Positions 12,368 through 25,500 of a DNA stretch of 64,000 nucleotides are shown piece by piece. Origin of the DNA: Branchiostoma floridae. Its lineage: Eukaryota; Chordata; Leptocardii; Amphioxiformes; Branchiostomatidae. The notes beneath the pieces are model-generated. The model saw only the letters and a list, made by a program, of their open reading frames with translations, was not told where the DNA came from and ran no database searches. A program made the position numbers and the translations under genes. Numbering within the stretch: the stretch's first letter is position 1; the number at the start of each line of letters is the position of its first letter. The stretch lies in NCBI RefSeq assembly GCF_000003815.2, contig NC_049990.1, positions 15,781,548-15,845,547 on the forward strand, given 5' to 3'.

Positions 12368-12399
12368 CTGTGACAAAATGATAATGTTTAAGTGTCTTA

Positions 12400-13094
12400 G
12401 AGTCCATTCCAAGACACCATGCGGATGTTTGTTGCCATTGTTTAGAATTGATTTTAAAGTTTTGTAATTATATGTCTAGGACATTTGATACTTCAGAAAT
12501 ATTTTTAACACTGTTTCGACTTTATAAATATTTCCCTGGTCCTATAAAACTTTGGAAATATTCATGGTGTGGAATTGGATACTTCTAATGGTTTCTAAAT
12601 AATGATAACAGCATTCTACCATTATTTACCATTTTCTACCATTTTTGTAAATGGTTCGGTGGGCTGGGAAGATAGCAATTCACACATCCTTGCAAAGTAT
12701 GGTTGGGTGCCATGCAACAATGGCCCACCACAAAGGATCCACCAGTGCCCAGCAGTGAAATCTAAAAATATACAGATGCAACAATAGGGCTTACTTTTAT
12801 GGGGGCAATAAACTAATTTTACCATTTGGCCAGGTTTACCATTTTTTGTAAATATTTGTAAATGTGAAATAATCACAGAGAGGTTTCACAATTATTCTAA
12901 ATAAAGATATTTTTGTACAGTTACTTTCAAAATGTTTCTAAAATATTCAAAGAAATTCAAATAAATGAGTATTTTCTTAGTCAATTTTTTTAGAATTATC
13001 TAATTATTGTGGCTCAGATATTCTTTTACTCAAAATAATTCAGACTAATTATAAATATCGCCTAAAAACCCTCATGGTGTCTTGGAATGGACTC
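12400..13094. mobile_element. TIR element, 695 bp, inserted next to a splice acceptor
   Basis: The two ends are perfect inverted copies (GAGTCCATTCCAAGACACCA at the left, its complement at 13073-13094). The interior is AT-rich with ACCATTTTTGTAAATGGT-like inverted motifs. The right arm lacks it at the matching point, where CATTAGACTT and TTAAACATTATCC are almost adjacent. The inner end lies about 33 bp upstream of the acceptor of exon 12140-12367. Confidence 0.8.
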
Positions 13095-13499
13095 TATCTT
13101 AAGGCTAATGCGCAGTCTTAAAGTAAAAGTCAAGTGAAGGAGAAATATCGCAACTTTCTAATCTAATCAACTAAAAGGTACCACATTCAGTATTGTGGGT
13201 TTTGGCTTGTTAGACAAGGGACATTAAACAGACCAACATCCAACTAAATCAGTTTGTTTTGTTATTTCTTTTAAAGGAATGTAACATTTTGATGATCGAC
13301 GAAAAGGGAAACATCTCGGTAAAATTAGCTATTTCTTTCCGTAAACACACTGACCTACATTTGCCAAAATGATAACCCATTTTGAAGAAGTCGAATTTAA
13401 ATAGATTTTAAAGTAAAGATGTGAAACGGGCCCGATCGATACAATGTATGATATGGAATTCTGGAGAATGAATTTTGTTAATGGTGCAACCCTTCTTAG

Positions 13500-13590
13500 A
13501 ATAATTCTAATGAAGAAGTAGTAATAGCCGTAGTAGTAGTAGTAGCAGAAATAGTATTAGGAGTAGCAGTAGTAATAGTAGCAGCAGTAC
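13500..13590. repeat. TAG/CAG-type triplet-rich tract
   Basis: Imperfect AGTAGT, AGCAGT and AATAGT triplets. A similar tract lies at about 14415-14520 on the other side of the mariner-like insertion. Confidence 0.6.
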
Positions 13591-14167
13591 TTCGAGGGGC
13601 GTTCAATTAGTAATAACTCTGACTCATTTCCCATAGCAGGAGATTAATGAAACTTGGCACAGTCTTTCTCTTCATAGGAACCACTCAGAGTTATGCATTT
13701 CTCCCATCGTTTGATGCAGCCCTGGACACCGTTTTTGTAGGACAACCCAGGTTGGTCCTCCAACAGATGCCTTATCAATGGCAGAAGAGGGACGACCAGG
13801 TCTGGGAGCTGTTTCCACAGACTTTCGGCCATGTTTGAATTCAGGATGCCAGCGTTTTACAAGGTCATATGATGGGGGCATCATCACCATAAGTTTCTTT
13901 CATTTCACCAAAAGTCTCCTTTGGTGTGCGTCCTTTCAAATACAAAAACCGGATCACTTCGCGACACTCAACTGGCTCCATTTCACACCTGGTCCATTTC
14001 GCACCTAACTCAGTTCAAACACCAGTAAATCAGAAACCACAATTAGTTCAGAGGTTTTTTTTTTAAACATAAACTATAGAGGTATGAATCGATACACATG
14101 CAAAATTTCATTTAGATCAAACAACTGGAAGTGAGTTAGAGTTATTACTTATTGAACGCCCCTCGTA
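13591..14167 (-). mobile_element. Mariner-like element, internally deleted
   Basis: The terminal inverted repeats are CGAGGGGCGTTCAATTAGTA and its near complement ending TTGAACGCCCCTCG, followed by TA. On the minus strand, frames at 13672-14008 resemble the N-terminal DNA-binding part of a mariner transposase: PSYDLVKRWHPEFKHGRKSV followed by PRPGRPSSAID. No DDD/E catalytic region is present, and the coding part is broken. It is absent from the matching place in the right arm, so it inserted after the duplication. Confidence 0.75.
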
Positions 14168-14862
14168 ACAGTAACTGGTAGTAATATTACATACAACATT
14201 GACCTCTTGCTCATCCATGCTCACTCCATATCAATATCTGGACCATATATAATTTGGAACAAGCTGCATTGCATATTTGTAGTTATAGCTGTACCAAGGA
14301 GTTTAAACTGGTCGTCTTGAGGGTATAAAAAGGACAACACAGTGTCAAATCGGGAATACTGGATAATGAATTTTCTGTACGCTCCCACCCTTAAAAAACA
14401 ACTCCAGAATACGTCAATAGTACTTGTAGTTTTAGTAGTAGCAGGAGAGCTAGTTGTAGTAGAAGTAGTAGTAGTTAATTGAAATAGTAGTTGTTGCTGT
14501 TGTAGTAGTAGTGAAAGCAACATAGCAACACTTGAAATAGATTGGAACGTTGTGTTGCCTTGACACCCAACCCCCGAGGCTGAGTTTTTGCTCCTCCGTG
14601 ACATATTATTAGTCACCGCATGTTGATATCTGTACAATAATACAGCGTAACGAGTAAATATGGCTGATATTGCACTATGGCTGATGTTGTTTCAAGCATG
14701 TAAATGGAAGCTCAAAAAGTTGCTCAAGCACCTGCGTTGAGAAAACTGATAATCCCACATCCGACCGATACATTTTTAGGACGAAACGCCTGTATATAGT
14801 CCTTATCGACCCAATTTTGTTTTGCTCATAGACATATTTCTGGTGGTTCTTTTTGTCATTAC

Positions 14863-14920
14863 TATGTATAAACTGTTTCATCAATCTATAAAAAATATTG
14901 TCAGTCTTGGTGTCATTCAT
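14863..14920 (-). CDS. Candidate first exon of left receptor copy
   Basis: The ATG at 14920 opens MNDTKTDNIFYRLMKQFIH and reaches a possible donor (CATA|GTAATG) in phase 1, which would join exon 12367 correctly. The mirror sequence at 19589-19655 has the same layout. The differences between the two are mostly amino-acid changing and the donor is weak, so this is speculative. Confidence 0.2.
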
Positions 14921-15789
14921 TAATGCTCATTATCATACTTTATGCGGAAAAGGAGCTGGAAGAACTCACATTTTGCTTAAAAAAATCTATCATACTCTAA
15001 AATCTATCAACTATCTTAACAATCGTTTCGTCTGATCAGTTTCTAACAATAACGTTGATGTTAAAATTATACTGATATTATAATCATGTTATTTCATAAG
15101 AAAAGATATGAAAAGTTAACGTTAGGAATTTACGACATAACGTTACGTATGCGTCATAGTCTCCCACCTCGACAATATCTACTTTACTTTAGCTCAGGTA
15201 TATTTTCTTTAAAGATATCTTATTTGTTACTTAAAAAATCAATTGGGAATATTTTCACTTGTATAAGCACAGATAATTAGTGCGAATTATCTTCAAGCAG
15301 AATTATGAAAAACCACTGAAATACCAAGTTTCTTTCCCAAAAGTTGTTTTCTTTTCTTAACAACTATAAAATGTTGCCTTAGTTTCAAAGATGATTCCTG
15401 TTATTGTGGGCGATCCGACCCGCGGTCGGGCTGGGACCGAGGGTGATACGAAATATACGTGTTGTATTTTATTTAAGTCAAACCCAGGTCGGAAAACAGT
15501 GATTTAATTGTCAAACTACTATAAAAATGATAAAATTAGACACATTGTTTCAACCTGAGCCCACAACTTTATTCTTAAAGAACATCAATTCGAACATCAA
15601 CTCCGTTCGCTTGCAGTGGAGTGCATGGAGTGCGTTCTATTTAATCGATGGAAGTCTATGTGACACAGCTAAGATTAAGTAAGAAGCCTGTGGAAAATAA
15701 TCATCTGCACTCTCCTTTCATACAGGGATGACAACGCTCTGTCAAGTCAAGGTTATAAACAAACGATTCAGGGGACAGTAGTTTCTTAC

Positions 15790-16336
15790 CTCCTTCTGCC
15801 TTCTTCTTCTGGCCGAGGGTGTCGTTGTACTTGAGTTGAACGGTTTCTTGTAACTTGGCTTCGGCTCGGAGTTGCTCCAAGGTGAGATCCGACGGTCCCA
15901 GGGGTCCCATCGATCTATCTGTGGCGCCCTTGTAAGTCTGTACGGCCTGACTGACGCGGCCAGATGTGGCGTCGATGGTGGTCTTCGTCTTGTTGGCGGG
16001 ATCTTCCTCGGTGGACTTCTTTTCGGCGACGGGTTTTTTCGCCGGCTGATCTTCTGCTAACTCTTGTTCCAGCGCTTTTACCTCGTCTTGCAGTTTCTTC
16101 AAATCCAGGGCCCGGCGTAATTCCTCCCGTCGCCTGAGTAGCGCCTCCAACTGCGGGTCAGGCGGGGGAGGAGGTGTCCTCGTAGTTTTCGGATCGTCCT
16201 GATCGCTGACCTCTGGGTCCGAGACGTCCACCAGGCCCAGACCCTCGCAATGCTTGGTCGCTTTCCCCTTTGGGTGTAGGTTGGTTGGCTGGCCACAACC
16301 TGGGCATTTCTTTGATCGGGGCTTTGGCGGCGGCAT
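15790..16336 (-). CDS. Gag-like open frame with Zn-binding-like motif and coiled coil
   Basis: The frame starts at the ATG at 16336. It begins [10 protein letters not shown] and holds [20 protein letters not shown], a possible zinc-binding Cys/His cluster at about residues 11-30. A Pro-rich stretch follows, then a charged Leu-rich coiled coil ([15 protein letters not shown] and onward, about residues 65-95) and a Lys/Glu-rich part. After 182 codons plus one base comes a strong donor, GAG|GTAAGA; reading on ends at a stop at 15701. The roughly 1.1-kb GC-richer block that carries it (about 15410-16535) is missing from the right arm. Such N-termini recall Gag-like proteins of retroelements, which is an inference. 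Its phase-1 end would also be compatible with receptor exon 12367, so a chimeric first exon is possible. Confidence 0.4.
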
Positions 16337-17204
16337 CACGCGGTCTGGAGAAACGAAGAGCTCAGAAGAAATGTGTCTTCTCGCTAGAGAAACTGGGGGC
16401 GACTGCTCTCCTATTGGCAGGGGTCGGAGGTTTTGCTAATTAATTGGTTTGACCCCCATGGTCCGAACCACCCCTATTACCTGGTTCGGAACACCCGTAT
16501 CAAACGTTATCGCGGCCCAGGTATGACATAATAGGTAGTATATAATGCATAATTTGCTTGCTGGAGTCCGTTTGGACCCCGCCTAACCAGGCACAAACAT
16601 TCAAGTATAGCTTATACAGCAATTGTCTAAACTAGGTGAAAATTTGTTCGAAGTCGTAGGGCATGTATACAAACTCAAAGAGGGAAATTATTTTCTCTTA
16701 TAAAAAATGTCGATGTGGCAGATATGAATGTACGCCTGTTGACCCATACGACCGGATTAGAGTTAAAACAACTCAGTAAACAAATTCGCCCACGCAACAA
16801 ATTGTCTGGTGGAAAGTTCATGCAATTTAAGTGATTATGAAAAACCATCTGTAGCACGTAAGATGTCGGCAACAAAACGGAGTGCACAGTAGATGTAACA
16901 AATGTGAAAACAATTTGATATCTAAGAACAAACAAACAGAATAGGCCTTACTACAAAATCAATCATGTTGTATTTAATGACTAATGCAAGATTTTGATGA
17001 AATATGCATGTTTATTTTATCTTCGTCTAATATTGTATAAGCGTGGTACATACAAGTTACAAGACAACATACAAGTTATCCAATATCGAAATAATTTGAG
17101 AGAAGTCATGGGTGGAAATGTCTCTGTACTGCTGTTGTCATTTTGTGAATTTTATCAGGTTGGCGTTAAAAGGATTTTCGAATGATATGACAAAGAGAAA
17201 CTGT

Positions 17205-17814
17205 ACACACACATGATCACTAATATAATTGTCTGGTTATTGTTTAATTCTCAGTCCCTTTCAATTCTATGACGAACAATCAACCCCTCCCAATCAATGG
17301 CGTAAACAAAGATATTTTCTAGTTTCTCTTACAAAGCGATAGAGATGTTAAACAAATGTGGGTCTTATGTGTCTGATCATATGGAATAGATGTAGCAAGC
17401 GAAACCACGAGAACTTTGAAACTTCTTCTTGTCAATTAATGATATAACACGTTATAAGTCCATGGGCCAGAGAAGAGATCGGTACCTCCAGGATGGCCTG
17501 TGGTATATATTTTGATGTGATAGCCATTCTGGTATAGTAGCTTCATAACGGATATTAGCCTTCAAACCTATCACCATCAAAATGATCCGGAAATTTCGTG
17601 TCTTAAACAATTAAGAGGGAGGGGCATAAAATCAACATTAATATTTTTCAATGAAAATTAACTGATTGATAGAATTTATATAATGAGGGATAGTTTTGTG
17701 CATTAGGAGGCTCGTTTTGTTTTGTTTCGTCTTTTCGTGTGCGTATATCTATGAGTTCATGTTGAAAAATTCAATAAAGAAGGAACACAATTAGAAAAAT
17801 ATGAAATAGAATAA
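17205..17814. other. Spacer of the large inverted duplication
   Basis: Recognisable mirror sequence on the left ends at GACAAAGAGAAAC (near 17203), and on the right begins at TTCTCTTTGTCATG (near 17817). The roughly 600 bp between them are AT-rich and non-coding by eye. If both arm genes are active, this region lies between two divergent 5' ends and could hold shared promoter sequence. Confidence 0.5.
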
Positions 17815-18059
17815 AACTTCTCTTTGTCATGAAAACGTTTCATAACAGCAGTACAGAAACATTTCCATGACGTCTATCAAATTATTTCGATAATGGAAAT
17901 CACCTTCATGTCGTCTCATGTACCACGAATATAACCTTAGAGAAATATAAGATAAACACGTATATTTCATCAAACTCTCGCATTAGTCATTAAGTCATTA
18001 AATAAAACCTGATTGATTTTGGAGTAATGTACATTCTGTTTCTTTGTACTTAAATGTCG

Positions 18060-18960
18060 GCTTGTTGACGACGCCTCAGGGGAGTCGTCAAGTGGTATAT
18101 ATTGCGTTCAGTCTGCAAAAATTCTAGGAATTGCACAGGACTTTTTCCACAGGAATGCATTATGCTGGGTATGCATACCCCCCCCCCCCCTCAAATCTGT
18201 TGTATCTCTGGTATGCAATGGTGGAATGTAGGTCACACTGGCTCCCTGGAGGAATTTGTCCTTTGAAACAGGAAAACAGGGAAACTCTGCACAATGGATC
18301 ACGTTGTCTTGGTTGTTATGTTATGTTATGAAGGATACATTTTCTTTTCTAGAGCTTGTTCAAGCCATACGCCACAGGCAGACAGGAGTACTTCATATAG
18401 AGGTCATGATCTTGAATGATGGCATCCAAATGGTTATCATACACACACTGTAGTGCTCAGCTGTAGGTTTAGGTTAGTGGCAGACCATTTTGCTGTACCA
18501 GGGATAGTACATTTCTGCTGGCTGTAGGTTTATGTTACAGGTGGGATCGTATATTGTGCCAGGGATAGTGCGACAGGGAAGTTCCAGTCTATTTCTGAAA
18601 ATTTGAGCTGTATTGTTGTTCCCCTCAATCGTCGTCATGGCAATAATATTTTTATTGCCAGTCTTGTTTTGACATTTGTTCAAACTGATTTGTACTCCTT
18701 TTAGCTGTCGACATCTTACGTGCTGCATACGATTTTTCATTAATATTTTTCTATAATACACCAGATGATGATTCTTATTATTATTATGATTTTATTTACA
18801 TTAACTTTCACCAGACAATTTTGTTGCGTGGGCGTCGAGTTCTCTTAGTCTAGGCTGGTTCCAGTATTCTGGTCTCTCTGTTACTCGACAGGCGATGGCT
18901 ACACAGGGAGGTATTCATATTGGGGTATCGTCTCCATCATTAGACGGACATGCAGGTATG
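18060..18960. other. Right-arm-specific insert, no gene seen
   Basis: The left arm has only about 140 bp at the matching place (about 16760-16900). It contains a C run at 18179-18190 and a repeated GGGATAGTACATTT/GGGATAGTG block near 18500-18560. No coding region can be supported. Confidence 0.4.
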
Positions 18961-19588
18961 TTCTTGTTTGGCTGAATTGAATTTTAACTCTTATCCGATC
19001 GTATGGGTCGTATCTACCTACAAGCGTATATTCATATCTGCCATATCAATATTTTTTATCGGAGAAATTAATTTCCTTCTTTGAGTTTGTATACATGCCT
19101 TGGGACGTCTAACAAATGTTCACTGAGCTTAGCAAAATTGCTGTATAAGCTATACTGTACTTGAAAGTTTGTGCCTGGTTCGGCGGGGTCCAAACCGTTG
19201 GACCCCAGCAAATTTTATATATATATATTATATATACTACGTATACCTTGTATCTAGAAATGTCACTTTAATAACGGGGATTCTTTATCAATGCAATTAA
19301 AGCAACGGTGTATAGTTGCCTAAAAAAGAAAATAACTTTTGGGAAAGAAATTCAGTCTTTAGTGTAAAACGTGGTGCATTAATTATGATAATTAGCTATT
19401 AATTATCTGTGCTTAGACAAGTGAAAATATTCCTAACCCTCTCTTATGAAATAACGTCAACATTTCTTTTCACAAATTGAAAAGACGAAACGATTGTTAA
19501 AAAGCTGGAGTATGATAGAATGTTTTTTTTTGGGGGGGGGGTTCTAGCTCCTGGCTCCGTTTCGCCATAAAATGTGATAATGAGCATC

Positions 19589-22500
19589 ATGAAACATGAC
19601 AGTGACACCAAGACTGAAAATATTTTTCATAGATTGATGAAACAGTGTATACAAAGTAATGACAAAAAGAACTAACAGAAATATGTCTAAATCTTTTTTA
19701 AATCGACTTCATCCAAGTAATTTATTATTTTGGCAAACCCCATTGTATACTATGTAGGTACTATTACCAAAATAAATACATACATAATTTAACCGAAATG
19801 TTACCATTTTCGCCTTCAAATGGTTAAGTTCCAAAAAAGAAAAAAAAAACTGATTTTGTTGGACGTTGGTCTGTTAACTATCCCATACCTTAAAAAGTCA
19901 AAACCCACAATAGTGAATGTAGTACCATTTAGTTGATTGGAAAGTTTTTTCCGACATTTCTCTTTCACTTGAGTTTCACTTTCAGACAGCGCATTAGACT
20001 TTTGGTATGATTTTGGAAAAAAAACAATTAAACATTATCCTTTTGTCGCAGGTATTGACAATACCGTACAATCATCGACTACCGACGAAGGTAACGATAC
20101 TCCTGACTGCCATGTCAACCACAACACCGAAAGGGATCACAACACCACCCTCCGGGAAATCCGTGCCTCAAAGAAAGGCGGTGATCCAGCAAATGACATG
20201 GAAGCAAGGGGCACGTTTACCGTAACTGTAGGCCGTAATGTCATTGGATTGGCTGCCAACACGATGTACAAGACTGGTTCAGCCCAACAATCAGGACACA
20301 AAGGTATTTATGTCGTTTGTATTCTATTGGTATTGACATTGACATAGGTATTCTTGTCGTTTGTTTTCTATTTCCATGAGTATTGTTTTCGTTTTACGTT
20401 TTATTGGCATTCATGTTGAAAGCTTTTGAGGTACCTCCACTTCTTAGTCCTGTAACTTTTTAATGCTGTAGACATAATATCTGACAATTGTAAGAATTTT
20501 GACGCTATTATGTGGTAATATAACGTAATTATGACGCCATCATTTTGATTGTATTGGCTGGATTGGATTGGATTTTTGTCAAAAACGCCAGTGCATACCA
20601 ACACGAAAAATTGAAATTTTTTTTCATACTTCTTGATATTGTTGCCAACAATATCTAAGTAAAACGCACCAAATTTTGTGGCTCTAGCGTATTCCGTTCT
20701 AGCGTTATACGACATGAAAGTTGGCGTAGGCCTCAAAAGCCAATAAATATCATTAAGTAATGTTTAACTACTAAAAAGGTATCATAGTTACAAATTAGCC
20801 GTTTGTTTGACATGCGACCTTAACAGTATTACTAAGATGAAATTATGTTTGGGTTGAAAGAAATAGGCATTTTAAGCGAAAGGTAAGGTAAAGTGGCCGA
20901 TTTTTCACAGAATATTATCTGACAAAGTATTTCTAATAAATGACATGAATCCCGCAGCTTGTAACTCGAATACAAACGAAGTATATTCATATATTTTCTA
21001 ATCACTGGTCTGGAACAACAGGGCACGTGTGCCAACACAATTATGTTTTTCGATAATTGCATCGGATTTTCATTGCGACAAATTCATGATGTATTCTTTG
21101 ATATTTTTTTCTTCAAATGAAGGGCGTGGCATATGTCTTGATAATCATGTTAATGTTTATTCTAAAAAACTAATGGTACACGGGATATGACGTTCCAGTA
21201 CTCTATGGAGATTTCTAGCCCATAAATTAACAAAAAATAGGCAAGGTAAAAACGTTCAAAAGTTGAAAATTTTAAGGTGGTAAACTTTATGTTTACACAT
21301 ATTCGTGGATGCTACATCTGAGTACCGTAGCATCAAAAAGTTCTATGAACTAAGTACAAGCTGCAAACTATAAGCAGATAAAATAGGATTTTCAAAGCAG
21401 CAAATTCTGGGCGGTTTGTTATTGATTCCAGATGTTGTTTACGACAAAAATGCCACAACCAAGCACAATCCTCCGATCTCTGATTGGCCGAAGATAGTGA
21501 CACTCCATGTGGCCATCTTCTTGGAATTCTCTCTCAGCCATTCACGTGACACTTCCATTCTAGCTGTAGCACAAGCAACAGCAAAGCTTGTGTCTCTTGC
21601 GGTCTAGTCAAAAAGACGATTTTCCACCCGACTGCCCCGTACCTCCGTGCCAAAATTCACACCTCTCCAAATAACTACTTGCCGATCAAGCAATTTGTCA
21701 TTGCGGTCGTTGCATTATGGTCATTACAAGAACCTATACCTAGTCTACCTTTAGTTTCGTTCAACTTCTACACCGTTTCTATATTCTGCATTTAAACGTT
21801 ATAGATACTTTTATTGAGTTCATGAATGAAGCTTCCAATGTTTCTCGTTACTTTTCTTTCCTATCGGTACACCGTGTGCATCTATGACTTCTATACTGTA
21901 ATTTTCATACTTGACTGCACAGAACTGACGGCAATGCCACAAGGGTGTTCCGGATGGAGCACGGAAGAGTTTGCATATTACTAAGGAATAACTGCTCGGA
22001 TTTTATTTGATATCATAATAATAATGTGTAATGCATAATCATACATACCCCGAGTCTAGCTAGGGTTAAGAAAACTTTCGGAAATAATGTCAGAATGTGA
22101 ATTTCAATTTGGTGAAAGCATATTGGCGCATAGCAAACCCATTGTTAACAAGAATGGATGTCATATTTAGTATGTTTTGCTACATAGACACTATTGACTT
22201 GCGATATATTATTAATCCAGACGACGGAACACCCGATGACTGCAATGATGACCCTGAAAGCCACGTGTACAACAATTCCGACACAGATGACATCGACAGG
22301 CCACAGCAGCCTGCTGCAGAGATAGGGCAGAGAGCTGATAAACAGGAAAACACCACAGCATCAAACAATGTACAGAAGGACGACTCGGGCCTGCTGAATA
22401 ACCCAACCTACGTACCTGGCGCACTTCGACAAGATCACAACAACAAAGGTACAATGTAAATTTTAGAGTTTATTTTTCCTATAAAGGGGAAGAGGGACAC

Positions 22501-25500
22501 TGTGTCCCATGCCCTAACCATTCACACCATTATCATGAGTAGCAGATAATCAGACAAGATGTTTTTGATTTGATTTGATTTATTCAGCTGTATAGAAAGA
22601 AATACAGCCAGGGCTACCCAACAGCCGGAGGCTGTTATCTAGGACTTACTGTCACCATAGTCTTTAAATGTGACCTGTCTAACAGTATGTTCCCCTCAAT
22701 AGACCTCAACATGCCTAATCTAAACTGTTCTCTTAATTATACTCTGCCATCGTGAAGAGGGTTAACCAAAATCATCCCCTGTGCAGTCTCATTGACATTT
22801 TTTCTTTGTGTATTCACGAACCACTATCACTACTTTTATTAGCAAATTGCATTATATTGAATCCATGAATGCCAAGGCAGTGGCATCCATGGCGTTCAGG
22901 ATTCTCAGTCTCTATCTTTTAACCATATAAATCATATAGCCAGGTGGGTATGACTCACGTGAAACTCAATCAATTCAATTTTCAATTAAATCTTTATCGC
23001 GCAAGAATTGTACAGGTACAATGTATGGCAAACAAATCAATACATGTACAGAACTCTAAGACTAATATCTACGCTTATACATAATGATAAGGAGTTCTAG
23101 GTAACAAATGACTAATCACATGCCACTTTAACTGAGTGGGAACAAGTATTATATAGGGATACGTTATAAAGAGTTAACTGTTTGTGTCAGTACGATTCCT
23201 TTTTAGAGAGTGATAAAGGGACAGATGTGTCCTCCGGGACGGTTTCATCTGATGAAAGTGAACGTACCGGCTACGACAGCGGCTACCACAGCGGTGACGA
23301 GGAGGAGTGGACACTCTATCGAGACTTGACCATCGCACTTCCTCACCAGCCAGGCGATGTTCCTCAAAGTGTCATCAAAGAGACGAAGCGCGCTGGCAAA
23401 AAGTTTTATCTAATAGAGTTCGCTGCGTTGCCTCGTTACAGCAATGAGATTGTACACAGCAAGAACTGGGTCTCAGAACAGACATTGATGAAAAAATATG
23501 GTTACCTCGTCCTGAAGTAATGTGAGGTCGCCATATCGCTTGCAGTACAACTTTTCTTTCCTAATGTGATACCATGCTTGACATATAGGACAAGATGCAC
23601 GTTGATTATGAATTCCATGATACATTTTTGATCGACGTCAAATGATAGTAAAGTGTTACCAAACAGCATTACCGTACACTAGTGTCTTTTGTGTTGTTGT
23701 ATTGATAAATGCTCACCTTATAGACACGTATTCGTTACTTACCAAAATATATTTACTCAGTTATTTACTCCGAAGCAGTTTTATTTACTCCGGAGCAACA
23801 CGTATAGCTACTCCAAAGCAATGGTTCACTGCATGTACATATAGATGGTACATATTCGTACGTACATGACAAATATACTTACAACGAATATACTTACTCA
23901 CTTACTCCGGAGCATACTCCGGAGCAGTGTTTTTACCCCGGAGCAGATTTTTTACTCCGGAGCAGTGTTTTTACTCCGGAGCAACGCGTATAGCTACTCC
24001 AAAGCAATGGTTCACTGCATGTACATATAGATGGTACATATTCGTACGTGCATGACAAATATACTTACTTACAACAAATATACTTACTCACTTACTCCGG
24101 AGCATACTCCGGAGCAGTGTTTTTACTCCGGAGCAGTGTTTTTACTCCGGGGCAACACGTATAGTTACTCCAAAGCAATGTTTCACTGCATGTACATATA
24201 GATGGTATATGTTCGTACGTACATGACAAATATACATACTTACAACAAATATACTTACTCACTTACTCCGGAGCATACTCCGGAGCAGTTTTCTTTTACT
24301 CCGGAGCAGTTTTCTTTTACTCCGGAGCAGTTTATTTTACTCCGGAGCAGTTTTTTTTACTCCGGAGCAATACATATAGCTACTCCAAAGCAATGATTTA
24401 CTGCATGTACATATAGATGACATATGTTCGTACGTACATGACAAATATACTAACTTATTACAACAAATATACTTACTCATTTACTCCGGAGGATACTCCG
24501 GAGCAGTTTTATTTTACTCCGGAGCAGTGTTTTTACTTGCTTGGGCGTGTTCATTGTAAAATTTACGTCATGATGATGCAAACGTGTGCAGTTAGAAGCC
24601 AACAGAGACATTGTACAACCGACGGGTACTTGTCGTGCCGCCGACGGTCAAGCCGCGTGTTCATTGCAAAATTTACGTCACGATGATGCAAACGTGTGCA
24701 ATAGAAGCCAACAGAGACACTGTACAACCGACGGGTACTTGTCGTGCCGCCGACGGTCAAGCCATCCGTCCCATCCACGTTGGTGTAACAACCAGTTACC
24801 CGCATAGTCGCAAATCAACGTCGCTAACTCGGTGGAGATGGCGTCGGTACTTCCTTCATGGCATACTGTTCGTGAACGTTGACACATACGTCCACGGCGA
24901 AAGACATTGCGGTAACGAGTCGACCCCAGTTTAATCGTTCCTCTTGCAGTACTTTTTCGAGCACCGTTTCCAGCCCATCCCACGCGTTGGGTACGTTGTC
25001 CATGAAGCTGTCAGTAATCTTTCCATATTCCTCTTCCGCCGAGATCGCATCCACCCATTGTATTACTTTTACGTACGCCACGGAACTGGGGCGTCGTCAG
25101 TGCTCGGAAACCAAGCCTAGGGCTTTGTGATATAGTAACTGACGAAAGACGTCTTTTGTTTGTGTTTTCAGCGCAGCCATTAAAGACTGATCTCAGCAGA
25201 TTTAACCGGTTGATTGACTTAGAGACATAGAACCAGGCCAAATAAGGACATGTCTTTCACAATTGGGGAGGGGGAGGATTATTTGGGGTGGGGCGGGGGT
25301 TCTCTATCAAAAGGTCGGCCTGACCCCTATTTCACCCCTGCTCAGATCTAACAAAATACCTATTCCCCTAGATTTTGCCGTCATAACCTAACCTCTGACC
25401 TGCTCCTGAATAAATTATATGTGACCTATGACCTGCGCCTGAATACATAATAGTTAACCTCTGAACTGCGCCTGAATAAATTATATCTGACGTGAATCTG

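Noticed and set aside
18179-18190. C run as a possible assembly error
   Set aside because: Homopolymers of this size occur several times here (52571, 53449, 58836) in repeats, so it is not diagnostic.
23755-24540. CRISPR-like repeats
   Set aside because: The short units are not separated by unique spacers, and the genome is eukaryotic. It is a minisatellite.
24563-24934. Plus-strand frames over the tandem duplication
   Set aside because: They are shadows of the Bcl-2-like minus-strand reading and of the 109-bp repeat.
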